A DNA stretch of 64,000 nucleotides from Neobacillus sp. PS3-40 (GCF_030915485.1 NZ_CP133266.1:2980001-3044000); one strand, 5' to 3'; shown: positions 9,030 to 16,262, counted from the first letter of the stretch. The notes: generated by a model not told the origin, from the letters alone. Program-made: numbers and translations.

Positions 9030-9611
9030 ATGAGAATTTATACAAGAACAGGTGATAAAGGACAAACAAGTTTAATTGGTGGCCGTGTCGATAAGGACGA
9101 TATTCGCGTTGAAGCCTATGGTACTGTTGATGAATTGAATTGCTTTGTGGGTCAAGCAATGGCTGAACTTGATGAAGAGAAATTTTTAGATGTCTTAGAG
9201 GATTTAGAAAAAATCCAGCATGAACTGTTTGATTGTGGTGGAGACTTAGCAAATATTTCTAAAAAACGTGAAATGAAATTGATGGACGAAACAATTACTT
9301 ATTTAGAAGAGAGAATCGATCAATTTATTGAGGAAGCTCCAAAAGTGGATCGATTTATTTTACCTGGTGGTGCAAAACCAGCTGCTTCTATTCATATTGC
9401 CCGTACCATTACAAGAAGGGCAGAACGTTTAGTTGTCGGATTAATGAAGCAAGACTCAACAGTTCCAGCGGTAACATTAAAATATTTAAACCGTCTTTCG
9501 GATTATTTCTTTGCGCTGGCAAGGATTATCAATTCCCGAATGGATGTGAAGGATATCGAGTATATCCGGAGTGCTATTGTTTTCAGTGGAGGAAAGAGAA
9601 AGGAGCAATAA
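9030..9611 (+). CDS. yvqK: Cob(I)alamin adenosyltransferase, PduO type
   Basis: A 193-residue PduO/ATR family enzyme that transfers the adenosyl group of ATP to cob(I)alamin or cob(I)inamide. Family motifs are visible: the ATP-binding N terminus RIYTRTGDKGQTSL, YGTVDELN, FILPGG, the RTITRRAER helix and LKYLNRLSDYFF. ATG 9030 was chosen over an in-frame TTG 9015 because GGAGG at 9017-9021 sits eight bases upstream of it. It would supply adenosylated corrinoid to CbiZ, CbiB and CobU. A second member of the family is encoded at 52518-53069. Confidence 0.93.
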   Translation: MRIYTRTGDKGQTSLIGGRVDKDDIRVEAYGTVDELNCFVGQAMAELDEEKFLDVLEDLEKIQHELFDCGGDLANISKKREMKLMDETITYLEERIDQFIEEAPKVDRFILPGGAKPAASIHIARTITRRAERLVVGLMKQDSTVPAVTLKYLNRLSDYFFALARIINSRMDVKDIEYIRSAIVFSGGKRKEQ

Positions 9612-9614
9612 CAA

Positions 9615-10100
9615 ATGTCCACTAAAAAATTAAGTTTACTTGCATTGTTTATTGCTTTATCTGTAATTGGTGCATCAATAAAAATACCAGCCTTTATCGG
9701 AAGTATTGCGCTCGATGTATTCCCAGCTCTTCTTGCGGCTGTATTGCTTGGAAAGAGAATGGGATCAATTGTTGCAGGATTTGGACATTTAGTATCAGCC
9801 CTTATAGCAGGTTTTCCATTGGGTCCAATGCATTTGGTCATTGCAGTCGAAATGGCTGTGATTGTGTGGTTCTTTGGTGTTTTCTATCAATCAAGCAAAA
9901 GAATACTTGCGGGTATTTTCTTTGTTATAAGCAATAGTTTCCTAGCTCCATTGCCGTTTTTATTTACGATGGGTGAAGGCTTCTATTTTACTATTCTACC
10001 TTCTTTACTAGTTGGAGCTTCCTTTAATGCTTTTCTTGCATTGATTCTGATTCCAAGATTTAAAAAAATGGTTGAATCAAGCTCAGTAAAGGTAAATTAA
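9615..10100 (+). CDS. cblT: ECF transporter S component, probable alpha-ribazole transporter CblT
   Basis: A 161-residue membrane protein with about five or six hydrophobic segments, the size and style of an energy-coupling-factor substrate-binding S subunit. It lies three bases after the adenosyltransferase gene and one base before a probable alpha-ribazole kinase gene. In Listeria and Geobacillus, CblT and CblS salvage alpha-ribazole, and the pairing and operon here match. Specificity rests on context; a cobalamin or cobinamide S component is the alternative. The energising EcfAA'T module is not in the window. Confidence 0.72.
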   Translation: MSTKKLSLLALFIALSVIGASIKIPAFIGSIALDVFPALLAAVLLGKRMGSIVAGFGHLVSALIAGFPLGPMHLVIAVEMAVIVWFFGVFYQSSKRILAGIFFVISNSFLAPLPFLFTMGEGFYFTILPSLLVGASFNAFLALILIPRFKKMVESSSVKVN

Positions 10101-10101
10101 C

Positions 10102-10830
10102 ATGAAAAGAGATGTAGCGGTAATTCCTTTTGGTGATGATGAAATTATCATTGCTTGCGATAATAGTGGTGCAATTGGAATGAAGCCATTAGATGCTGTT
10201 CCTGCCTCATATGAAATGGTTGCCTATTACAGCTTTCGAGTTGCGTGGATGGAATGTGTTGCTGCGGGTGCAGTCCCCTTTTCTGTTGTTATCCAAAATT
10301 TTTGTGGCAATAATGCATGGCCTTTGTTGATGGTGGGTGTCAAAAAAGGAATGAAGGAACTTGGTATAAACGAACTACCGATTACAGGAAGCACTGAAAC
10401 TAACTTCACTCTCATGCAATCAGTTGTAGGCATGACAGTTTTGGGAAAAAGAAGAAAGAAAGAGGAGCAATCTATCACTGATGCCAATCAGTTAAAAGTT
10501 GCGATTATTGGAAGACCACTTGTTGGAAGTGAAGTAATTGACCAAAAAGATGAGATTGCACCCCTTGAATTATTTCAATGGTTTTGTGAACAAGAAGAAG
10601 TTATGGCTGTTCTACCAGTAGGATCAAAAGGAGTTTTAGTTGAACTAGAGTTGCTGTTTGCTGAACAATCCTTATGTGTTAATAGTGAGATAGATATGAG
10701 GAAATCATCAGGACCCTCAACCTGTTTTATTGTTGTTTATAAACAGGCGATAAATGAGAAGATTGAGAAGAAATCTGGTGTGTGGTTTCATGTGGTGAAT
10801 ATAAGAAATATGAAAGATTGCCCTAATTAG
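10102..10830 (+). CDS. cblS: Probable alpha-ribazole kinase CblS (AIR-synthase-like)
   Basis: A 242-residue protein that resembles the PurM/ThiL ATP-binding fold: an early acidic GDDEIIIACDNSGAIG segment followed by ITGSTETNFTLMQSVVGMTVLG. It follows the S component by one base and ends the cobamide operon. In L. innocua CblS phosphorylates alpha-ribazole to alpha-ribazole-5'-phosphate, bypassing CobT, and no cobT gene is visible here. The kinase call therefore combines fold resemblance with context; I cannot verify the specificity from sequence alone. Confidence 0.68.
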   Translation: MKRDVAVIPFGDDEIIIACDNSGAIGMKPLDAVPASYEMVAYYSFRVAWMECVAAGAVPFSVVIQNFCGNNAWPLLMVGVKKGMKELGINELPITGSTETNFTLMQSVVGMTVLGKRRKKEEQSITDANQLKVAIIGRPLVGSEVIDQKDEIAPLELFQWFCEQEEVMAVLPVGSKGVLVELELLFAEQSLCVNSEIDMRKSSGPSTCFIVVYKQAINEKIEKKSGVWFHVVNIRNMKDCPN

Positions 10831-11098
10831 CGGTAGTAAACTCCGAAAATATAGAGATAATTATAAAAAAAGTCAATATTATCAATTAGAAAACTATAAT
10901 TACGGAATTTTAACAGTATAAAATATTTGGTTCAATTAAGGAGGGCAAGCAGGGTGTACCTGTGGCTCTTTTTTTATTTCCTAATTACCTAATATTTCCG
11001 AAAATTTGAAAATCAATTAGTTTTATTAAAATAATTATTATAGTATTATGAAAGGAAGCATGGTTAGTTTTTATAACAAAAAGAAATGGGTGATTTCT
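10831..11098. other. AT-rich intergenic region after the cobamide operon
   Basis: No gene is seen. A weak hairpin around 10943-10970 (CAGG...CCTG, flanked by GAG...CTC) followed by seven T residues may end the cobamide operon, but the stem is short. At 10992-11006 the sequence ATATTTCCGAAAATT matches the CodY motif AATTTTCWGAAAATT at 12 of 15 positions, upstream of the heme-domain gene. Confidence 0.3.
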
Positions 11099-11599
11099 AT
11101 GTACCACAGGATATGGACGATCCTAAACTTTTTTCTCATTGTCGGTTCAATGGTATATATTTGGTTCTTTCGTCCACATGATAGCTCTTTAATTGTAACA
11201 AGCCAGTTGTTAGCACAAATTGCAATGATTCTTTTCTTAATAAATGTAAATATGTATTTCATTTTTCTTGTTATTCGAAAAACCTCACAAAGGAAGATAA
11301 AGATCCTTCTTGCGAAATTTTCAAGACAATTCATGAAATGGCATATTAAAATTGCAGTTACAGGAACTATTATCATTCTTGGACACGTATTAATTAATTT
11401 ATTTACTATTGCCCCATTGATTGGTTTTACTCATATAAAAATGTTGACTGGTTACTTGGCATTTACACTACTATCAATTACATTACTAGCTGGATATTTA
11501 CGGCATAAAAAAGCTAGTGGATTCCGTAAAAAATTTCACCGCATAATGGCTATGGTATTTACGGTCTTATTTCTACTACATATGTTTATTCTTATTTAA
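11099..11599 (+). CDS. Ferric-reductase-like transmembrane heme protein
   Basis: A roughly 166-residue membrane protein with about five hydrophobic helices and no soluble flavin domain. Two helices each carry an H-x13-H pair: WHIKIAVTGTIIILGH, and FHRIMAMVFTVLFLLH near the C terminus. This is the bis-heme spacing of ferric-reductase/NADPH-oxidase and MsrQ-type domains, so it probably carries two b-type hemes across the membrane. ATG 11099 has GGTGAT just upstream; in-frame ATGs at 11048 and 11060 would add a charged N-terminal extension but have poorer sites. The electron donor and acceptor are unknown. Confidence 0.65.
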   Translation: MYHRIWTILNFFLIVGSMVYIWFFRPHDSSLIVTSQLLAQIAMILFLINVNMYFIFLVIRKTSQRKIKILLAKFSRQFMKWHIKIAVTGTIIILGHVLINLFTIAPLIGFTHIKMLTGYLAFTLLSITLLAGYLRHKKASGFRKKFHRIMAMVFTVLFLLHMFILI

Positions 11600-11667
11600 C
11601 AATATGGTTATCGACTATAATTCGAAAAATTTGGATTTAAATTTCTATAAAGAAGGGTGTGTTTAGC

Positions 11668-12150
11668 TTGAATACAAACGGAAATTTTCATTCTATTGAA
11701 GAAAATCTGGTGAGAACACTATATAAGGATTTTATCCAAGGGTGGAACAATCGGGATGCTGGTCAAATGGCTAATCTTTTTTCAGAAGACGGTAATATGA
11801 TTGGTTTTGATGGGAGTCAAATGAATGGGAAAATAGAAATGGATGCTGTACTTAGCCAGATATTTATTGATCATCCAACAGGCTCTTATGTGGGAATCAT
11901 TAGAGAAGTACGTTTTCTATCAAATGATGTGGCTGTTCTCCGTGCTGAAGCAGGAATGGTACCCCATGGTCATTCTGATATTAACCCTGCTATCAATTCG
12001 GTACAAACAATTGTTGCGATGAAGAAGGAAAGTAGATGGTATATAGCTGTTTTTCAAAATACACCTGCCGCCTTCCACGGACGCCCTAAATTAACAGAGC
12101 AACTAACTGCAGAACTTCGGAAGGTTCTTGGTGCTAATTCCCATATATAG
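11668..12150 (+). CDS. NTF2-like SnoaL/SgcJ-family protein
   Basis: A 160-residue protein with the cone-shaped NTF2-like fold pattern: a helical N terminus (VRTLYKDFIQGWNNRDAGQMANLFSEDG), GFDGSQMNGKIEMD, a central strand region, and IVAMKKESRWYIAVFQNTP. The family (DUF4440/SgcJ-EcaC-like) binds small hydrophobic ligands and rarely has a predictable activity. TTG 11668 is preferred because GAAGGGTG lies eight bases upstream; GTG 11659 overlaps that site. It stands between a heme membrane protein and an HD-GYP-like gene. No function can be given. Confidence 0.7.
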   Translation: MNTNGNFHSIEENLVRTLYKDFIQGWNNRDAGQMANLFSEDGNMIGFDGSQMNGKIEMDAVLSQIFIDHPTGSYVGIIREVRFLSNDVAVLRAEAGMVPHGHSDINPAINSVQTIVAMKKESRWYIAVFQNTPAAFHGRPKLTEQLTAELRKVLGANSHI

Positions 12151-12178
12151 AAAAGGATGAACAGGGAGGAGTCACATA

Positions 12179-13336
12179 ATGGTGAATTTATATGTAACTA
12201 AAAAGTGTTCAGAATTAATTTCTGGGGATATCGTCTTGCATCCTGTTTTTCGATCGGATGGATTATTGTTTATAAAGAAGTTTAAAGTTCTTACAAATTC
12301 TGTGATTATGCATCTAAAAAAACAATTTCCAGCGTACTATCCATTTATTGTGGTTGAATCAGCTGAAAACCTAAATGAATTTTTAATTAAAAAGATAGAA
12401 CAGAGTAATGCTTATCTCGTTGAAGTTGAGAAAATTGTAGAGATACATCAGCAGTTTATCCACAATCACTTGTCATTGAAACTTTATATTGAAGATAAAA
12501 ATACGATACGTGCAAATGTAGAATTTGATACTCATAATCACAAGATTAATTTCTTAGAAAGCCTTGGATTAGAATTATCTATTCCAATCGGGAACCAATT
12601 AGAAACAATTATTGATTCACCTCGGATCCTAAGTCGAGCGGAGACTATTAATCGAAAGCTAAATGATTTACTCAAAAGTGATAATTCTCTGCAAGCATTG
12701 TACAACAGGGTAAATGATTTCCACGATGTTCTTTTACTACATAGTATAAATAGTACATTTATCACATTTATGATTGGATTAACTTTAGAGCTTAGTGATG
12801 AAGAAATGATTGATCTAACATTGGCTTCATTGTTTGCCGATATAGGATTCACTGAGTTTAGTAAAGAGGATTTTGCTGCATACTTGAATAATGGAAAGTC
12901 TGAAAAGAAAATAATAGACCATTTAAAGAAATCTATCGAAATCCTCTCGTCTTCAGCTTATTGTCGAAAAAAATCAGTTATCTTTGGTGTATATGACCAT
13001 CATGAGCAATATGATGGGATAGGGTCCCCTTTAGGGAAAAAAGGAGAAGAGATTCATCTGTATGGAAGAATTATTTCGATTGCCCAGCATTATGATGAAT
13101 TAGTTGGCGGTTATGTGAAAGAAAAGAGTATTATGAGTTTCGAGGCCATTAAGGAGCTTTGGAATCAAAGAGGAGTAAAAATTGATCCAGCCATCATTCG
13201 TATTTTTATTGACAGAACTAATATCTTAAAGGTCGGAGAACAAATTCAATTATCTAATATAAAAAAAGGGGTAATAATCGGCTTTGAGGATTATATTCAT
13301 AACCCTATAGAACCAATCATTCGGTTAGAAAATTAA
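12179..13336 (+). CDS. Degenerate HD-GYP domain protein
   Basis: A 385-residue cytoplasmic protein. Residues about 1-150 are an N-terminal region without a recognised domain; residues about 180-350 follow the HD-GYP layout. The metal-binding HD pair is replaced: where active members have LLHDIGK there is SLFADIGF (A220-D221). The HHExxDGxGYP motif reads HHEQYDGIGSP (residues 274-284), with Y changed to S. Active members hydrolyse cyclic di-GMP; loss of the first His argues against catalysis and for a binding or signalling role. The AGGGAGGAG site upstream of ATG 12179 is strong. Confidence 0.82.
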   Translation: MVNLYVTKKCSELISGDIVLHPVFRSDGLLFIKKFKVLTNSVIMHLKKQFPAYYPFIVVESAENLNEFLIKKIEQSNAYLVEVEKIVEIHQQFIHNHLSLKLYIEDKNTIRANVEFDTHNHKINFLESLGLELSIPIGNQLETIIDSPRILSRAETINRKLNDLLKSDNSLQALYNRVNDFHDVLLLHSINSTFITFMIGLTLELSDEEMIDLTLASLFADIGFTEFSKEDFAAYLNNGKSEKKIIDHLKKSIEILSSSAYCRKKSVIFGVYDHHEQYDGIGSPLGKKGEEIHLYGRIISIAQHYDELVGGYVKEKSIMSFEAIKELWNQRGVKIDPAIIRIFIDRTNILKVGEQIQLSNIKKGVIIGFEDYIHNPIEPIIRLEN

Positions 13337-13380
13337 TTGCTTACAAAAAAAAGTACATTTTTAAAAAGAATTTGTCTTTA

Positions 13381-13458
13381 GGTGGATTTGAACATAGTTC
13401 ACCAGATGAGAAAGAACCAGCTAAAGTTGCGGAGATTTTAATGGATTTTTTCAGATAG
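13381..13458 (+). pseudogene. C-terminal remnant of an alpha/beta hydrolase gene
   Basis: A short open segment ending in TAG encodes GGFEHSSPDEKEPAKVAEIL then MDFF, like the last helix of alpha/beta-fold hydrolases, including a histidine in the expected catalytic surroundings (G-x-x-H). There is no start, ribosome binding site or upstream domain, and the terminator at 13464-13500 lies just after it. It is best read as the decayed tail of a deleted gene. Confidence 0.4.
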
Positions 13459-13463
13459 AGAAA

Positions 13464-13500
13464 AAGCAGGAACCTATTATTAAGGCTCTCCTGCTTCTTT
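13464..13500. terminator. Hairpin terminator between convergent genes
   Basis: AAGCAGGA and TCCTGCTT form an eight-base-pair stem followed by a short T-rich tail. It can serve the HD-GYP-like gene on the plus strand and ypbS on the minus strand. Confidence 0.65.
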
Positions 13501-13509
13501 AAATTGAAC

Positions 13510-13767
13510 TTATTTTAATGTTAAAACATATTCATGAACCATATCAGGCGTAACTAGCTTACGTGTCGGTACACATACTTGTTCAGCAAGATTATTGATC
13601 TGATTTGTAACATAATTAATTTTTTCCGTTGAAAAATCTTTTCCTTGCTTACATAATTCAATTGCCTCTGAAATAAATTCTTCTCTTCTTTGATCAAGGG
13701 CTAAAAAGTCAGTGAATTTTTTGTTTTGCTTTTTAGCATGTTCCGTGAGAGCTTTATGTACACTCAT
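13510..13767 (-). CDS. ypbS: DUF2533 family protein YpbS
   Basis: An 85-residue soluble, helical protein beginning MSVHKALTEHAKKQNKKF and ending VTPDMVHEYVLTLK, which I recognise as the Bacillus YpbS/DUF2533 family of unknown function. The ATG at 13767 lies eight bases after AGGAG; an in-frame GTG three codons earlier overlaps that site. It is transcribed alone and convergent with the HD-GYP-like gene. No catalytic motif is visible. Confidence 0.75.
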   Translation of the reverse strand: MSVHKALTEHAKKQNKKFTDFLALDQRREEFISEAIELCKQGKDFSTEKINYVTNQINNLAEQVCVPTRKLVTPDMVHEYVLTLK

Positions 13768-13910
13768 GTATTCCACTCCTATTTTTGCTCGTTTACTTTT
13801 CTACTATAATAACAAGATTTCGAATGAAAGTTAAGTCCCACCTTTCACTATAACAGATCGAATTCCATTCCTTTTTAGAGATGTATTCTCTTTATATTTG
13901 CTTATAAGAA

Positions 13911-13974
13911 AGTTTCTCTTTGTTAATACATTAAAGTAAGTAACCAATCGGCGAGTTTTCTTTATATTTTTGGA
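13911..13974 (+). repeat. Chimeric intergenic repeat (head of family B, tail of family A)
   Basis: The stretch from GCTTATAAGAAAGTTT through AAAGTAAGTAA equals the head of the family B repeats at 38988 and 52229. It then passes straight into CCAATCGGCGAG and TTTTCTTT, the tail of the family A repeats at 41711, 47946 and 52365. The middle of both is missing, as after a deletion or recombination between neighbouring A and B copies. The rest of the 316-base gap 13777-14092 shows no gene. Confidence 0.6.
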
Positions 13975-14092
13975 ATTTTCCCACCTTTTAAAAAATAATA
14001 TTTAAAGATAGAAGATTTTGTTTGGTTTTTAGAATATAATTATGGTGGATGTTCAAAAAAATGGTTGAAGAATAATCTGGGAGGGTTATGAA

Positions 14093-14329
14093 ATGATTAG
14101 AGCCTCAATAGCTGGAATACTTGGTTTTCTTCTTCTTATTTTTGAATCTCTGATTGTTATGCATTTAAAAGGCTATCAAACAATTGAGTACGGTGGAATT
14201 GCCCCTTTTATTAACGTTTGGGCTATGAATTTCTTTCTAGTATTTTCTATTCTCACACAAATTAATGATTGGTTTGAGAATCGAGAATCGATTGATAAAG
14301 GGAATGAAGATAATAATTTTTATACATAA
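14093..14329 (+). CDS. Small two-helix membrane protein
   Basis: A 78-residue protein with two hydrophobic segments (residues about 5-24 and 37-56) and an acidic, asparagine-rich tail. GGGAGG lies nine bases before ATG 14093 and a strong terminator follows the stop, so it looks like a real monocistronic gene. I do not recognise the family. Confidence 0.6.
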   Translation: MIRASIAGILGFLLLIFESLIVMHLKGYQTIEYGGIAPFINVWAMNFFLVFSILTQINDWFENRESIDKGNEDNNFYT

Positions 14330-14343
14330 GAACTTTATTATAA

Positions 14344-14377
14344 ATGAAAAAAGCGCCTCTTGCTGAGGCGCTTTAAC
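14344..14377. terminator. Bidirectional rho-independent terminator
   Basis: AAGCGCCTC, a short loop and GAGGCGCTT make a nine-base-pair GC-rich stem with A residues before and T residues after it. It separates the small membrane protein gene from the convergent doxX gene. Confidence 0.85.
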
Positions 14378-14386
14378 TATTTAAAC

Positions 14387-14899
14387 TTAAACGTTTTGTC
14401 TAAATGGTTCTTTTTGCTTTGAGACAGTTTTTTTGATGAACGGAAGGACCCAACGATCTAATCCAAATTTACCAGCATTGTAACCTGCGAAGAGAATAAT
14501 AACACCTAGAAGGATATCCATTGGATTAGTAGAAATAGTTCCTGCCATGACGTATGCAAAATTCATGATGAGTCCGAAGAACATTGCTGCCGTTGTTAAG
14601 CATCCAAGAATAAGTCCCAAACCTACTAAAAACTCTCCTAAAGGAACTATTGTGTTGAAGATATGAGCATTTGGTACTGCAAAGTCTTTTAAGAACCCAA
14701 CATATGTGCCGTAAACCATACTTCCATCAGGGCCCTTAACCGGATTGGCAATAGCACCTTTTAAAAATCCAGTCGTATCAAAACCCTCACCTGTTAATTT
14801 GTGTAATCCTGCAGTCAACCATGAATAACCTAAATATAAACGTAAAACTGTTAAAATTCCAGCGGCAATTGTGTTTTCTCGTAACCATTTGGCAACCAT
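14387..14899 (-). CDS. DoxX family membrane protein
   Basis: A 170-residue protein with four predicted membrane helices and the DoxX-family layout: RLYLGYSWLTAGLHKL near the N terminus, PLGEFLVGLGLILG in the middle and AGYNAGKFGLDRWVLPFI near the C terminus. DoxX proteins occur in thiol, quinone and sulfur redox settings, for example CatD in B. subtilis; biochemical roles are varied. AAGGAGAG precedes the ATG. A close relative is encoded at 30073-30552, there with a Rex-like operator. The promoter region holds an inverted repeat at 14938-14963. Confidence 0.85.
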   Translation of the reverse strand: MVAKWLRENTIAAGILTVLRLYLGYSWLTAGLHKLTGEGFDTTGFLKGAIANPVKGPDGSMVYGTYVGFLKDFAVPNAHIFNTIVPLGEFLVGLGLILGCLTTAAMFFGLIMNFAYVMAGTISTNPMDILLGVIILFAGYNAGKFGLDRWVLPFIKKTVSKQKEPFRQNV

Positions 14900-14937
14900 G
14901 ATAATCTCTCCTTTGTAATTATTTTATAAGTTTAATA

Positions 14938-14963
14938 TTGTTATTACATTGTAAATATAACAA
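14938..14963 (-). promoter_or_regulatory. Inverted repeats upstream of doxX (candidate operator)
   Basis: TTGTTAT at 14938-14944 and ATAACAA at 14957-14963 are perfect inverted arms. Between them lies a second palindrome, TTACATTGTAA (14944-14954). The element is 39 bases upstream of the doxX start codon. DUF24/MarR-type repressors such as YodB and CatR bind comparable TTAC..GTAA sites at related doxX-like genes, but the regulator here is a guess. Confidence 0.35.
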
Positions 14964-15204
14964 ATAAATTTGGTATTGAGAGATTTATGGATGCCATTTC
15001 ACTTAATTGTAAAAATATTATGAACATTTTACGATAAATTTTTGATTCCTTTCCAAATAATTCATGTTTTTATATTATTCTAGAGGTTTTAAAGGGTTTT
15101 TACTTATCAAGTAGTGTGGTTGACAAAATCACGTATTTGTGCCTATTATCCTTCATTTGTAAAAAATTCCTTTTATTCATGTTCAATAATTGTTCACAAT
15201 AATT

Positions 15205-15255
15205 CGTGATAATTATCACATACCCCCTTTTGTTAACGGGAGTATATTACTTTAG
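15205..15255 (+). promoter_or_regulatory. Fnr/CRP-type site and class II promoter
   Basis: CGTGATAATTATCACA at 15205-15220 matches the Fnr consensus TGTGA-N6-TCACA at nine of ten defined positions and is a 14-base perfect palindrome in its core. A -10 element TATATT lies at 15243-15248, which places the start near 15255 and the site centre (15212.5) close to -41.5 to -42.5, the position of a class II activator. No good -35 box is visible, as expected. The site therefore predicts oxygen- or redox-dependent expression of the lipoprotein gene downstream. The rest of 14900-15290 shows no gene. Confidence 0.65.
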
Positions 15256-15291
15256 TGAACTAAATAACTTCTCGCTCGGAGGCGAAAGATT

Positions 15292-16173
15292 GTGAATAAA
15301 ATAGTTAAAAGAGGAACTATCGCACTAGCATTGATTTCAGCTCTATCATTTTCGCTAGCAGGTTGCAGCTCAAATGACAGTACAAAGACAACATCAGCTA
15401 AAGAGAAGACGGTAGCCGCTTCATCAAGTACAAAACAAGATGTCCAAAAGTCTACTCCGGATAATCAATATCTTGTTATTGAACCAGGATCAAAATTAGG
15501 ACCAGATGGAAAATTGCACGATGCTTTTATAAATGGAGATATTAAATTAACAGTAGGAAAACCAGTAACATTACACTTCCTAAACTATGATGGTGGAACA
15601 CATACTTATACTTCTGGTGATTTAGGATTAAATGTTCAAATCAAAGGTTCAACTAAAAAAGGTGAACCTGCAGAAACAACTTTTACCTTCACTCCTAACA
15701 AAACTGGTGACTTCACGTGGCTTTGTGCTGATAAATGTGATGGTGGAAATGGTCAGTGGGCAATGGCACAACAAGGATATATGCAAGGTAAAATTACCGT
15801 TTTACCAGCAACAAATAAAGTCCAATATGTATCAATGGTTATGAATGCTGGTTACAAACTTGGTTCAGATGGAAAACTTCATGATGCAGCTACAGGTGGT
15901 GACATGACCCTTAAGGCAGAAGTTCCAGTTGAATTAACCGTTTATAATTTCGATGGTGGTTCTCATACCGTTACCAACAAAGATTTAGGATTGAATCTCG
16001 AAGTTACTCCTAGCAAAAAAGATGGAAGTCCAAGTGTATCTACTATTCAATTTACTCCATCAAAAGCAGGTAAATATATGTGGAATTGTATGAAACCATG
16101 CGATGGAGAGAATAAAGACTGGTCAATGGCTCAACCTGGTTATATGATGGGAAACTTTACTGTAGTAAAATAA
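15292..16173 (+). CDS. Lipoprotein with two CuA-like cupredoxin repeats
   Basis: A 293-residue exported lipoprotein: signal peptide with lipobox LSLAGC (Cys25), a Ser/Thr/Lys-rich linker to about residue 57, then two repeats of about 115 residues (58-172 and 177-293). Each has a His in GG(T/S)HT (H104, H225), a C-x3-C pair (C145/C149, C266/C270) and W-x-MAQxGYM. The C-x3-C pair is like CuA of cytochrome oxidase or N2O reductase, but the usual following His is not at its place. Copper binding or electron transfer outside the membrane is likely. The GTG start has GGAGG nine bases upstream, behind an Fnr-like promoter. Confidence 0.72.
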   Translation: MNKIVKRGTIALALISALSFSLAGCSSNDSTKTTSAKEKTVAASSSTKQDVQKSTPDNQYLVIEPGSKLGPDGKLHDAFINGDIKLTVGKPVTLHFLNYDGGTHTYTSGDLGLNVQIKGSTKKGEPAETTFTFTPNKTGDFTWLCADKCDGGNGQWAMAQQGYMQGKITVLPATNKVQYVSMVMNAGYKLGSDGKLHDAATGGDMTLKAEVPVELTVYNFDGGSHTVTNKDLGLNLEVTPSKKDGSPSVSTIQFTPSKAGKYMWNCMKPCDGENKDWSMAQPGYMMGNFTVVK

Positions 16174-16209
16174 TAAAAAAAATAGAGCGACCTAAATAAA
16201 TAATTTATT

Positions 16210-16262
16210 GAGAGCTGCTTCAAAAAGGATAATAAACACCTTTTTGAAGGCAGCTCTTTTTA
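16210..16262 (+). terminator. Strong rho-independent terminator
   Basis: GAGCTGCTTCAAAAAGG pairs with CCTTTTTGAAGGCAGCTC in a long stem with one bulge, followed by TTTTTATTTTT. It ends the lipoprotein transcript. Confidence 0.9.
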
